Positions 26,035-34,748 of a DNA stretch of 64,000 bases are shown here, one piece after another (position 1 is the stretch's first letter; every line of letters starts with the position of its first letter). This stretch comes from Paracoccus aminovorans (GTDB lineage: Bacteria > Pseudomonadota > Alphaproteobacteria > Rhodobacterales > Rhodobacteraceae): positions 1,102,021-1,166,020 of the forward strand of contig NZ_KQ955208.1 of assembly GCF_001546115.1 (NCBI RefSeq), given 5' to 3'. The translations under genes and the position numbers were made by a program. Below the pieces are notes generated by a model. The model saw only the letters and a program-made list of their open reading frames with translations, ran no database searches and was not told the DNA's origin.

Positions 26035-26101
26035 CGCTGCATCTCCGTCACTGGAAATGCAGCGATGGTGCCCGGCGGGCGCGCGCTTGTCAAAGGCCGG
26101 G

Positions 26102-27280
26102 TCAGTCGCCCTGGACCGGAGACATCGCCTGGCCGCGCTGCCGCTCGATCTCGCGCCAGCGCTTCACGTTCTGGTTGTGCTCCTCCAGCGTGCGGGCAAA
26201 GGCGTGCCCGCCCGAGCCATCGGCCACGAAGAACAGGTAATCCGTCGCCTCGGGATTCAGCGCCGCCTCGATCGAGGCCCTGCCGGGGTTGGCGATGGGC
26301 GTCGGCGGCAGGCCCTCGATCTGATAGGTGTTGTAGGGCGTGCGCCGGCGCAGCTCGGACCCGCGGATGCCGCGATCCAGCACGCCCTCGCCCTTGGTGA
26401 TGCCATAGATCACCGTGGGGTCGGTCTCCAGCCGCATGCCCTGTCGCATCCGGTTGACGAAGACGCTCGCGACCACGCGGCGCTCATCCGGCACCGCCGT
26501 CTCCTTCTCGACGATCGAGGCCATGATCAGCGCCTCCTCGGGCGTCTGATAGGGCAGCCCCTCGGCCCGCGTCTCCCAGGCCGCGGCCAGGCTCGCCGCC
26601 TGGCGCTTTTCCATCTCGGCGATCAGCGCGGCGCGGTCGGCGCCCTTCTGCACGTCATAGGTATCGGGGGCGAGGCTGCCCTCGGCCGGCAGCTTCGCGA
26701 CCGTGCCATCCATGAAGCCGGCCTGCTTCAACCCCTCGACCACCTGCCAGCTGGTCACGCCCTCGGCGACGCTGATGCGTAGCCGCGAATCCGCGCGGGC
26801 CTCGGCATCGGCCAGCACCTGCGGCGCGGGCTCGGTCGCCGGGTTGTATTTCGCCTGCTCGGCCATCAGCCCGGTCTCGCTGTCGATATCGCGCAGGATC
26901 ACCGAATTCTCGCGCACGCCGATGCGATAGACCACCTCGGTGCCGCAGGTCGAAGGCCCGCCGGCGGTGATGACCGCCACCACCTGCTCCATGCTGCTCT
27001 TCGGCGGCACCAGATAGCTGCCGAACTTCAGATCGCGCGATTTCCCGGCGTAATCCGCCCCGGCCCGAAAGATATAGGCGTTCGAGACCACGCCCTGATC
27101 GGCCAGCTGCTCGCTGACTGCGCTCAGGCTAGCGCCCGGCGCCACCCGCACGCAGGCGGCGGTGGCGCTGGGGCCCGGGGCCACGTATTGATGCTTGGCC
27201 CAGGCGATGGCCGCCGCGACCGCGATCAGGATCACGATCAGCAGCGTCAGGAAATTCGACGCGATGTGGCGCCAGATCAT
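26102..27280 (-). CDS. mltG: endolytic murein transglycosylase
   Basis: Inner-membrane lytic transglycosylase that cuts nascent glycan strands and sets their length. The 392 residues comprise one N-terminal membrane helix (8-28), a LysM-like region (RVAPGASLSAVSEQLADQGVVSN) and the YceG catalytic domain with IMASIVEKETA (catalytic Glu258), LETDPTVIYG, YNTYQIEGLPPTPIANPG and YLFFVAD. The start at 27280 overlaps the fabF stop by 4 bp. fabF-mltG is a common pairing, often after acpP. The longer frame to 28231 is a shadow of fabF. Confidence 0.95.
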   Translation of the reverse strand: MIWRHIASNFLTLLIVILIAVAAAIAWAKHQYVAPGPSATAACVRVAPGASLSAVSEQLADQGVVSNAYIFRAGADYAGKSRDLKFGSYLVPPKSSMEQVVAVITAGGPSTCGTEVVYRIGVRENSVILRDIDSETGLMAEQAKYNPATEPAPQVLADAEARADSRLRISVAEGVTSWQVVEGLKQAGFMDGTVAKLPAEGSLAPDTYDVQKGADRAALIAEMEKRQAASLAAAWETRAEGLPYQTPEEALIMASIVEKETAVPDERRVVASVFVNRMRQGMRLETDPTVIYGITKGEGVLDRGIRGSELRRRTPYNTYQIEGLPPTPIANPGRASIEAALNPEATDYLFFVADGSGGHAFARTLEEHNQNVKRWREIERQRGQAMSPVQGD

Positions 27281-28539
27281 TCCCGGACCCGCCCCATCAC
27301 CAGGCTGGCATTGGTGCCGCCGAAGCCGAAGCTGTTCGACAGCACGTAATCGACCTTGCGGCGCACGGCGGCATTGGCGGCCAGATCGACCGGAGTCTCG
27401 CGCGCCGGATCGTCCAGGTTGATGGTCGGCGGGCAGATCTGGTCGCGCAGCGCCAGGATGCAGAAGATCGCCTCGACCGCGCCGGCCGCGCCCAGCAGAT
27501 GCCCGATGCTCGACTTGGTCGAGGACATCACCACATTGCCCGCCGCCTCGCCCAAGAGCCGCTCGACCGCGCCCAGCTCGATCACGTCGGCCATGGTCGA
27601 GGTGCCATGCGCATTGATGTAGTCGATATCGGCCGGCGACAGGTTCGCGCGCGCCAAGGCATTGGTCATGCTGCGGAAACCGCCGTCGCCGTCCTCGCTG
27701 GGCGCGGTGATGTGATAGGCGTCGCCCGACATGCCATAGCCCAGGATCTCGGCATAGATCTTGGCGCCGCGGGCCTTGGCGTGCTCGTATTCCTCCAGCA
27801 CGACGACGCCGGCGCCCTCGCCCATGACGAAGCCGTCGCGGTCCTCGTCCCAGGGGCGGCTGGCGGCCTTGGGGTCGGCCTCGCGCTTGGTCGACAGCGC
27901 CTTGCAGGCGTTGAAGCCGGCGATGCCGATCTCGCAAATCGGGCTTTCGGTGCCGCCCGCGACCATGACGTCGGCATCGCCCAGCATGATCAGCCGCGCC
28001 GCGTCGCCGATGGCATGGGCGCCGGTCGAACAGGCGGTGACCACCGCATGGTTCGGCCCCTTGAAGCCGAAGCGGATCGAGACCTGGCCCGAGACCAGGT
28101 TGATCAGCGCCCCCGGAATGAAGAAGGGCGAGACCCGCTTGGCGCCGCGTTCCTTGATCAGCACGGCGGTATCGGCAATCGACGACAGCCCGCCGATGCC
28201 CGAGCCGATCAGCACGCCGGTGCGCTCGCAATCGGCCTCGCTCATCGGCTCCCAGCCGGAATCGCGCACCGCCTGGGTCGCGGCGGCCATGCCGTACAGG
28301 ATGAAATCATCGACCTTGCGCCGGTCCTTGGGCTCCATCCACTCGTCGGGATTGAAGGTGCCGCCGGTGCCGTCGCCGAAGGGAATCTCGCAGGCGTATT
28401 TCGTCTGCACGCCCGAGGTGTCGAAGCGGGTGATCGGTCCGGCGCCGGATTCTCCGGCCAGCAGCCGGGTCCAGGTCTCTTCGACTCCGCAGGCCAGCGG
28501 CGTGACCATCCCCAGTCCGGTGACGACAACTCTGCGCAT
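27277..28539 (-). CDS. fabF: beta-ketoacyl-ACP synthase II
   Basis: Condensing enzyme of fatty acid elongation (malonyl-ACP plus acyl-ACP). The 420 residues begin RRVVVTGLGMVTPLACGVEETW. The thiolase-fold catalytic triad is visible: Cys170 in VVTACSTGAHAIG, His311 in NAHGTSTM and His347 in SSIGHLLGAAGA. The terminal SFGFGGTNASLV is also canonical. AAGGAG stands 9 nt before the ATG at 28539. It is translationally coupled to mltG. No acpP is next to it; the upstream neighbour is divergent. Confidence 0.97.
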   Translation of the reverse strand: MRRVVVTGLGMVTPLACGVEETWTRLLAGESGAGPITRFDTSGVQTKYACEIPFGDGTGGTFNPDEWMEPKDRRKVDDFILYGMAAATQAVRDSGWEPMSEADCERTGVLIGSGIGGLSSIADTAVLIKERGAKRVSPFFIPGALINLVSGQVSIRFGFKGPNHAVVTACSTGAHAIGDAARLIMLGDADVMVAGGTESPICEIGIAGFNACKALSTKREADPKAASRPWDEDRDGFVMGEGAGVVVLEEYEHAKARGAKIYAEILGYGMSGDAYHITAPSEDGDGGFRSMTNALARANLSPADIDYINAHGTSTMADVIELGAVERLLGEAAGNVVMSSTKSSIGHLLGAAGAVEAIFCILALRDQICPPTINLDDPARETPVDLAANAAVRRKVDYVLSNSFGFGGTNASLVMGRVRE

Positions 28540-28702
28540 GCAAGGGGCTCCTTCCCAAGGCTCAATCGCGCAGGTTCTACACGCGGCCCGCCGGCCACGC
28601 AACGCAAAGCCGGCCGCCTGGGCGGCGCTCTGTCGTTGAACTTGCCGCGAATCCGCCTATTCTGCACGCGCAGCACGCCCGCACAGAAAAGGACGAAGCC
28701 GG

Positions 28703-29875
28703 ATGACCTCGCAGACGCAGGCCAATGCCCAAGCCGCCTTGGACGAGATCCAGACCGTGACCTCGGTGATCCTGCCCGAGCCCCCGGCCGCCGTGCCGCC
28801 GCTGGAACAGGCCGACCCGGCGGTGGCCGCGCAGATCCGTCAGCGCATGGACGAGATCGACATCCGGGACTCGGGCTCGATCGTGCATTTCGGCGCCCGC
28901 GCCCAGAACGAGTTGCAGGAAATCAGCCAGGCCATGCTGGCCGACGTCAAGAACAAGGACGTGGGCCCCGCCGGCGAGTCGCTGCGCGAGATCGTCACCA
29001 CCATCCGCGGCTTTTCGGTCACCGAGCTCGACGTGCGCCGCCAGCGCAGCTGGTGGGAAAAGCTGATGGGCCGCGCCGCGCCCTTCGCGAAATTCGTCGC
29101 CAATTACGAACAGGTGCAGTCGCAGATCGACCGCATCACCGTCGAGCTGGACCAGCATCAGCACCGGCTGCTGAAGGACATCAAGTCGCTGGACCTGCTC
29201 TATGACCGCACGCTGAACTTCTATGACGAGCTCGCGCTCTATATCGTCGCGGGCGAGCACAAGCTGGCGCAGATCGACCGCGAGGACATTCCCGCCAAAC
29301 AGGCCGCCGTCGAGGCCGCGCCCGAGCCCGACAAGGTCATGGCCGCGCAGGAGCTGCGCGACCTGCGCGCGGCCCGCGACGACCTGGAACGCCGGGTGCA
29401 TGACCTGAAGCTGACGCGGCAGGTGACGATGCAGTCGCTGCCCTCGATCCGGTTGGTGCAGGAAAACGACAAGTCCTTGGTAACAAAGATCAATTCGACG
29501 CTGGTGAACACGGTGCCGCTGTGGGAAACCCAGCTGGCGCAGGCCGTCACCATCCAGCGCGGCGCCGAGGCCGCCCGCGCGGTCAAGGAGGCGAACGACC
29601 TGACCAACGACCTGCTGACCGCCAATGCCAAGAACCTGCGCCAGGCCAATGCCCAGATCCGCACCCAACTGGAGCGCGGCGTCTTCGACATCGAGGCGGT
29701 GCGCACCGCCAATGCCGAGCTGATCTCGACCATCGAGGACAGCCTGCGCATCGCCGACGAGGGCCGCGCCCGCCGCGCCGCCGCCGAGGAGGATCTGCGC
29801 ACCATGGAGAGCGAATTGCGCCAGACCCTCGCCTCGGCCAGCCCCCGCAACCCCAGCCCGACGCAGCCGTCGTGA
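28703..29875 (+). CDS. TelA/KlaA family (toxic anion resistance-like) protein
   Basis: A 390-residue cytosolic helical protein of the TelA family. It contains FGARAQNELQEISQAMLADVKNKDVGPAGESLREIVTTIRGF, then SWWEKLMGR and LDQHQHRLLKDIKSLDLLYDRTLNFYDELALYIVAGEHKL, all characteristic. TelA proteins were named for tellurite resistance, but most are chromosomal and linked to envelope-stress modules. No terD-like genes are nearby. The stop overlaps the GTG start of the next gene (GTGA), so they are coupled. It opens a plus-strand set with DUF2927, SPFH and zinc-ribbon genes. Confidence 0.9.
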   Translation: MTSQTQANAQAALDEIQTVTSVILPEPPAAVPPLEQADPAVAAQIRQRMDEIDIRDSGSIVHFGARAQNELQEISQAMLADVKNKDVGPAGESLREIVTTIRGFSVTELDVRRQRSWWEKLMGRAAPFAKFVANYEQVQSQIDRITVELDQHQHRLLKDIKSLDLLYDRTLNFYDELALYIVAGEHKLAQIDREDIPAKQAAVEAAPEPDKVMAAQELRDLRAARDDLERRVHDLKLTRQVTMQSLPSIRLVQENDKSLVTKINSTLVNTVPLWETQLAQAVTIQRGAEAARAVKEANDLTNDLLTANAKNLRQANAQIRTQLERGVFDIEAVRTANAELISTIEDSLRIADEGRARRAAAEEDLRTMESELRQTLASASPRNPSPTQPS

Positions 29876-30891
29876 TCCGGCCGGCCCGCCCCTGCCTGGC
29901 GCTCGCGCTGCTGCTGGCGCTGGCCGCCTGCTCGGACCGGCCGCCCGAGCCCGAGACCTCGCCGCCCGCGGCCGAGGCGCCGCCGCCGCAACGCCCCGAA
30001 CAACCCCGCGCCGACCAGGCTGCCCTGCGCCGCGAGCGTGCCGAGACCGCCCGCGCCGCCGCCGCCCGCGCCGATGTCGCCGCCAATACCCCCGCCAGCC
30101 GCAACATGCGCGACTATCTGACGGGGATCGAGCAGGCGCTGATCGCGCGCGGCCGGCTGCGCACCGATGACGGCAGCGACATCGCGCTGACGCCCGAGAA
30201 GCTGGCCGAGGATTTCGTCGAGGTCGCCCTGCATGACGAATACCTGCGCCAGGGCGGCAAGCTGATCTCGCGCCCGACGCCCGCGCCCTTGCGCCGCTGG
30301 CAGCAGCCGGTGGCGATCCGGCTGGAGTTCGGCGATTCGGTCGCGCCGGTGCAGCGGAACCGCGACCGCGCCGAGATCGCCGATGTCGCCGCCCGGCTGC
30401 AACGGGTCAGCGGCCATTCGGTCGGGCTGACCGGCGCCGCCGGCAATTTCCAGGTTCTGATCCTCAGCGAGGACGAGCGCCGCGCCATCGGCCCCCGGCT
30501 CGCCAGCCTGGTGCCCGGCATCCCCGAGGGCGACATTGCCGCCCTGCGCGACCTGGTGCCGCAGAACTATTGCACCGTCTTCGCCTATTCCAGCGGCAAT
30601 TCGCCGGTCTATTCGCAAGCCGTGGCGCTGGTCCGGGCCGAGCTGCCGCCGCGCCTGCGCCGCTCCTGCATGCACGAGGAACTGGCGCAAGGCATGGGCC
30701 TTGCCAACGACAGCCCGCGCGCCCGGCCCTCGGTCTTCAACGACGACGAGGAATTCGCCTATCTGACCCGGCACGACGAGCTGTTGCTGAAGATCCTCTA
30801 CGACCCGCGCCTGCGCCCCGGCATGACCGAGGCCGAAGCCCGCCCCATCGTCTTGCAGATCGCCCGCGAATTGCTGGGCACGGAGGTCTAG
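29872..30891 (+). CDS. DUF2927 lipoprotein
   Basis: A 339-residue secreted protein starting at GTG 29872, which overlaps the TelA stop. The N-terminus is a lipoprotein signal ending in LLALAACS; an Ala/Pro/Glu/Arg-rich linker of about 60 residues follows. The rest is a DUF2927 domain: LRRWQQPVAIRLEFG, the invariant-looking RRSCMHEELAQGMGLANDS and SVFNDDEEFAYLTRHDELLLKILYDPRL. The HEELAQ...ND arrangement resembles a gluzincin-type metalloprotease helix (HE plus a later acid), but no activity is proven for the family. Its likely location is the periplasmic face of a membrane. Confidence 0.85.
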   Translation: MIRPARPCLALALLLALAACSDRPPEPETSPPAAEAPPPQRPEQPRADQAALRRERAETARAAAARADVAANTPASRNMRDYLTGIEQALIARGRLRTDDGSDIALTPEKLAEDFVEVALHDEYLRQGGKLISRPTPAPLRRWQQPVAIRLEFGDSVAPVQRNRDRAEIADVAARLQRVSGHSVGLTGAAGNFQVLILSEDERRAIGPRLASLVPGIPEGDIAALRDLVPQNYCTVFAYSSGNSPVYSQAVALVRAELPPRLRRSCMHEELAQGMGLANDSPRARPSVFNDDEEFAYLTRHDELLLKILYDPRLRPGMTEAEARPIVLQIARELLGTEV

Positions 30892-31259
30892 GGCAACGCC
30901 CCGCCGAGCCGTCCTCACGGCCCATGCACGCGAGATCACGCGCCCCACCCCGAGCAGGGCGCGTCGCAAAACCCCAAGGCCCGCGATTTTTTCCGTTTTC
31001 CAAATACCCCTGCCGACCGTGCCAGACGCGCGGCCCGCGCGCCGTCGCGCGGGGACCAGGGCATCATGACAGGACTCGGACGGAGACAGCATCCAGCGGG
31101 CTCGGCATTGGGGTCAGCTTGCCAAAGCCCTACCACCAACCCCTCAAGAAAAAGTAAACGCCGACCCGCCAAGCAATCCGGCCCCGCTGTGCCAGCTTGA
31201 CGAAACCCATGCTCTGGGGCCTATCCTCACGCAGATCGAAGCCGCACAAGGAACGCCCC
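30892..31259 (+). other. 368-bp intergenic region before the SPFH gene
   Basis: No gene seen. It holds a degraded copy of the GGGTATTT repeat (30987-31009, minus orientation, T-rich) shortly after the DUF2927 stop. Near its end is a possible promoter: TTGACG (31197-31202) and TATCCT (31222-31227) with a 19-bp spacer. The spacer is long, so the promoter is tentative. The region suggests that the SPFH-zinc ribbon-kinase genes form a transcription unit separate from telA-DUF2927. Confidence 0.4.
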
Positions 31260-32378
31260 ATGTCGCTTTTCAACATCCTCGGCGGCGAGTTCATCGAGAT
31301 CATCGAATGGACCGACGACAGCCGCGACACCATGGTCTATCGCTTCCCGACCGTCGGCCGCGCCATCAAATACGGCGCCAAGCTGACCGTGCGCGAGGGC
31401 CAGGCCGCCGTCTTCATCCACGAAGGCCAGCTTGCCGACGTGTTCCAGCCCGGCCTCTACATGCTGGAAACCAACAACCTGCCGATCCTGACCCGGCTGC
31501 AGCACTGGGATCACGGCTTCCGCAGCCCCTTCAAGTCCGAGATCTATTTCGTCAACACCACCCGCTTCAACGACCTGAAATGGGGCACCAAGAACCCGGT
31601 CATCGCCCGCGATTCCGAATTCGGCCCGGTGCGCATCCGCGCCTTCGGCACCTATTCCATGCGCGTGACCGACCCCGGCCGCTTCATGACCGAGATCGTC
31701 GGCACCGACGGCGAATTCACCAAGGACGAGATCACCTTCCAGCTGCGCAACATCATCGTGCAGGAATTCTCGCGCATGATCGCGGGCTCGGGCATCCCGG
31801 TGCTGGACATGGCGGCGAACACGGCGCAATTCGGCCAGTTGGTCGCCAAGGCGATCAGCCCCACGGTCGCCGAATACGGCCTGACCATCCCGGAATTCTA
31901 TGTCGAGAACATCAGCCTGCCCGACGAGGTGGAAAAGATGCTCGACAAACGCACCTCGATGGGCATCGTCGGCGACCTGAACCGCTTCGGCCAATACGCC
32001 GCCTCCGAGGCGATGCTGAACGCCTCGCAACAAGCCGGCGGCATGGGCGCGGGCATCGGGGCGGGCCTCGGCGCTGGCCTCGGCGCGGCGATGGCCGGGC
32101 GCGGTCCCTGGGGCGCGATCCCCGGCCAGCAGGCCCCGCAAACCCCGCCGCCGCTGCATCCCGAAACCGTCTGGCACATCGCCGTCGATGGCGCCGCGCA
32201 AGGCCCCTATGGCCGCGCCCATCTGGGCCGGCTGGCCCAGCAGGGCGGCTTCACCCGCGAAACCCTGGTCTGGACCCCTGGCCAGGACGGCTGGAAACCG
32301 GCCGAGGACGTGGCCGAACTGGCCCAGCTCTTCACCATCGCCCCGCCCCCGCCGCCGCCCCCGGTGCCCAAGGGCTGA
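31260..32378 (+). CDS. SPFH-domain protein with C-terminal GYF_2 domain
   Basis: A 372-residue protein. Residues of about 1-250 form an SPFH/virion-core-like domain (GAKLTVREGQAAVFIHEGQLADVFQPGLYML, RIRAFGTYSMRVTDP, NISLPDEVEKMLDKRTSMGIVGD). A Gly-rich hinge (about 260-282) and a GYF_2 domain (about 304-358, VWHIAVDGAAQGPYGRAHLG, then WTPGQDGWKPAEDVAEL) follow, with a terminal poly-Pro tail. It resembles Bacillus YdjI, a scaffold at damaged membranes; the GYF_2 domain probably recruits proline-rich partners. AAGGA precedes the start. The next gene begins 3 bp after its stop. Confidence 0.9.
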   Translation: MSLFNILGGEFIEIIEWTDDSRDTMVYRFPTVGRAIKYGAKLTVREGQAAVFIHEGQLADVFQPGLYMLETNNLPILTRLQHWDHGFRSPFKSEIYFVNTTRFNDLKWGTKNPVIARDSEFGPVRIRAFGTYSMRVTDPGRFMTEIVGTDGEFTKDEITFQLRNIIVQEFSRMIAGSGIPVLDMAANTAQFGQLVAKAISPTVAEYGLTIPEFYVENISLPDEVEKMLDKRTSMGIVGDLNRFGQYAASEAMLNASQQAGGMGAGIGAGLGAGLGAAMAGRGPWGAIPGQQAPQTPPPLHPETVWHIAVDGAAQGPYGRAHLGRLAQQGGFTRETLVWTPGQDGWKPAEDVAELAQLFTIAPPPPPPPVPKG

Positions 32379-32381
32379 CGC

Positions 32382-33665
32382 ATGCCGACACCGCCTTCGG
32401 AATACCGCTACCCGTGCGAGAATTGCGGCGCGAGCCTGGAATTCTCGCCCGGGCAGCAAAGCCTAGTCTGCCCCTATTGCGGGCATGAGCAGCATATCGG
32501 CCCCGGCCCCGCCCGCGCGCCCGCCCGGCAGGCGGCGCAGGGGCCCTGGGGCGACCGGGTCATCCTGAACGCCCCCTCGACCGGCCGCGCGCTGCAATGG
32601 GACAGCGGCCACAAGTCCGACCTGCGCGAGATCCCGCTGGAACAGGGGCTGCGCCTCGATGCCGGATCGGACCTGGCCGAGACCGTCCGCACCCTCTCCT
32701 GCCCGAATTGCGGCGCCAAGGTCGAGATCACCTCCGACCAGCACGCCTCGACCTGCCCGTTCTGCGCCACGCCCGTGGTCACCGATACCGGCGCCACAAG
32801 GCAGCTGAAGCCGCAGGGCGTGCTGCCCTTCGTCATCACCGAGGCGCAGGCGAAATCCGCGCTGGACGACTGGATGAAGGGCCTTTGGTTCGCACCCTCG
32901 GGCCTGACCGCCTATGCCAGGCGCGGCAAAAGGATGAACGGGGTCTATTCGCCGTTCTGGACCTTCGACGCCGACACGCGCTCGCAATACAGCGGCGCGC
33001 GCGGCGACTGGTATTACGAAACCGTCTATGTCACGCAGACGGTCAACGGCCGCCAGCAGCGCGTGGCGCAGCAGGTGCGCCGCACGCGCTGGACGCCGGT
33101 CTCGGGGCAAGTGGCGCGGAATTTCGACGACGTGCTGGTGCTGGCCGCCAGCGCCCTGCCGCGCCGCATCACCGATGCGCTGGCGCCCTGGGATCTGTCG
33201 CATCTGGTGCCCTACAGCCCGGAATATCTCGCGGGCTTCCTGGCCGAGGGCTATACCATCCCGCTGGCCGCCGGCCATGACATCGCGCGCCAGGAAATGG
33301 CCGGGGTGATCGCCATGGACGTGCGCCGCGCCATCGGCGGCAACGAACAGCAGATCGCCGGCATCCAGACCCGCTATGCGGATGAGAGCTTCAAGCATAT
33401 CCTGCTGCCGGTCTGGACCGCCGCCTATCGCTACAACGGCCAGAGCTACCGCTTCGTGGTCAACGGCCAATCCGGCCGCGTGCAGGGCGAACGGCCCTGG
33501 TCGGTCTGGAAGATCGCCCTTGCCGTGCTGCTTGCGCTGGCGCTGCTGGCGGGGCTCCTCTGGCTGAACGAACGCGGCGGCTATGTGCGGATCGGGACCG
33601 GCCCGCTCACGCCGGATATTTCCATCAGCGGCAGTTACCGCTATCAGTCGGACAACGGACCTTGA
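32382..33665 (+). CDS. double zinc-ribbon protein with C-terminal membrane helix
   Basis: A 427-residue protein often mislabelled as a primosomal helicase, though no helicase motifs exist. It has two zinc ribbons: PCENCG...VCPYCG (Cys12, 15, 30, 33) and SCPNCG...TCPFCA (about 107-127). A large beta-rich domain follows (GVLPFVITEAQAKSALDDWMKG, YSPFWTFDADTRSQYSGARGDWYYE) and one C-terminal membrane helix (WKIALAVLLALALLAGLLW). The layout matches Bacillus YdjG, the neighbour of YdjI. It is coupled to the SPFH gene and followed 13 bp later by a sugar kinase. Confidence 0.88.
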   Translation: MPTPPSEYRYPCENCGASLEFSPGQQSLVCPYCGHEQHIGPGPARAPARQAAQGPWGDRVILNAPSTGRALQWDSGHKSDLREIPLEQGLRLDAGSDLAETVRTLSCPNCGAKVEITSDQHASTCPFCATPVVTDTGATRQLKPQGVLPFVITEAQAKSALDDWMKGLWFAPSGLTAYARRGKRMNGVYSPFWTFDADTRSQYSGARGDWYYETVYVTQTVNGRQQRVAQQVRRTRWTPVSGQVARNFDDVLVLAASALPRRITDALAPWDLSHLVPYSPEYLAGFLAEGYTIPLAAGHDIARQEMAGVIAMDVRRAIGGNEQQIAGIQTRYADESFKHILLPVWTAAYRYNGQSYRFVVNGQSGRVQGERPWSVWKIALAVLLALALLAGLLWLNERGGYVRIGTGPLTPDISISGSYRYQSDNGP

Positions 33666-33678
33666 GGGAGGGGGCGTC

Positions 33679-34599
33679 ATGATCCTGTGCGCCGGCGAAT
33701 CGCTGATCGACATGGTGCCCGAGGGCGCCCATTACCGGCCGCTGCCCGGCGGCGCGGTCTACAACACCGCCATCGCCCTGGGCCGCATCGGCGCGCCGAC
33801 CGGCTACCTGTGGCCGATCTCGCGCGACGGCTTCGGCGAGATGCTGCTGCGCCCGCTGGCCGAGGCGAACGTCGACACCGGCCTCTGCCCGCGCAGCGAC
33901 CGGCTGACCACCCTGGCCTTCGTGACCCTGACCGGGGGCGAGGCGCGCTATGCCTTCTACGACGAAGGCTCGGCCGGCCGGATGCTGGCGCCCGAAGACC
34001 TGCCCGAGATCCCCGAATCGGTCTCGGCCCTGTTCGTGGGCGGCATCAGCCTGGTGCCCGACCCCTGCGGCGCGGCGATCGAGGCGCTGGTCGAACGGCT
34101 GCACCCCCGCGTCCCGGTCATGCTGGACCCGAACATCCGCCCCTTCTTCATCAGCGACGAGACCGCCTATCGCGCCCGGCTGGAGCGCCTGCTCGCCCGG
34201 GCCGACCTGGTCAAGCTCTCGGGCGACGATCTGGAATGGCTGATGCCGGGGGCGCGCTTCGAGGAAGCCGCCGCCGCCATCCTCGCCAAGGGGGCGAAGG
34301 TGGTGCTGCAGACCGGCGGCTCGGCCGGGGCCCGGGCGCATTGGCAGGGCGCGCCGCTCGACGCCCCGGCCACGCGGGTCGAGGTCGCCGACACCATCGG
34401 CGCCGGCGACACCTTCAACGCCGGAGTGCTGGCGGCGCTGCACCAGTCGGGCGCGCTGAGCCGCGAGGGCCTGACGAACCTCACGCCCGAAACCCTGCTT
34501 CAGGCCCTGACGCTCGGTACCCGCGCGGCGGCGATCACCGTCTCGCGCCCCGGCGCCAACCCGCCCTGGCGGCACGAGTTGGACGCCCTGCCCGCCTGA
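33679..34599 (+). CDS. PfkB-family carbohydrate kinase (fructokinase-like)
   Basis: Ribokinase/PfkB sugar kinase of 306 residues: ILCAGESLIDMVP at the start, the PGGAVYNTAIALGRIGAPTGYL substrate-lid region, and the C-terminal GAGDTFNAGVLAAL with the catalytic Asp and anion hole. Closest by eye to bacterial fructokinases (EC 2.7.1.4), but the substrate cannot be read from sequence. GGAGGGG stands just before the ATG. It is likely cotranscribed with the zinc-ribbon gene; a functional link is not obvious. Confidence 0.88.
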   Translation: MILCAGESLIDMVPEGAHYRPLPGGAVYNTAIALGRIGAPTGYLWPISRDGFGEMLLRPLAEANVDTGLCPRSDRLTTLAFVTLTGGEARYAFYDEGSAGRMLAPEDLPEIPESVSALFVGGISLVPDPCGAAIEALVERLHPRVPVMLDPNIRPFFISDETAYRARLERLLARADLVKLSGDDLEWLMPGARFEEAAAAILAKGAKVVLQTGGSAGARAHWQGAPLDAPATRVEVADTIGAGDTFNAGVLAALHQSGALSREGLTNLTPETLLQALTLGTRAAAITVSRPGANPPWRHELDALPA

Positions 34600-34640
34600 T
34601 GCCGGAACGGCCGCCCCCGGAAAGCGGCCGCGTGGCTTTT

Positions 34641-34710
34641 CTTCGTTGTTCAAATACCCATGGGACAGCGCCGCTGGAGCCGCCGCATGGGTATTTAAGC
34701 AACAAAGAAG
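34641..34710. repeat. inverted pair of intergenic repeat motifs between convergent genes
   Basis: Between the kinase (+) and hflX (-) two copies of the window's repeat motif face each other: AAATACCCATG ending at 34662 and CATGGGTATTT starting at 34686, with flanking CTTCGTTGTT and AACAAAGAAG. The arms can fold into a hairpin with a T-rich left flank and an A-rich right flank, so it may serve as a bidirectional terminator. Confidence 0.6.
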
Positions 34711-34748
34711 ATACTTGCGTTACGCATGACGGGCACCGATCCCGCGAA

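Noticed and set aside
26102..28231. 709-codon frame appearing to extend mltG into fabF
   Set aside because: The part beyond 27280 is fabF in another frame; mltG starts with its membrane helix at 27280.
28703..29875. TelA as evidence of a tellurite-resistance island
   Set aside because: No ter genes, integrase or composition shift nearby. Chromosomal TelA homologues are widespread.
32382..33665. Annotation as primosomal protein N' / helicase
   Set aside because: Only zinc ribbons and a membrane helix are present. There are no Walker or helicase motifs.
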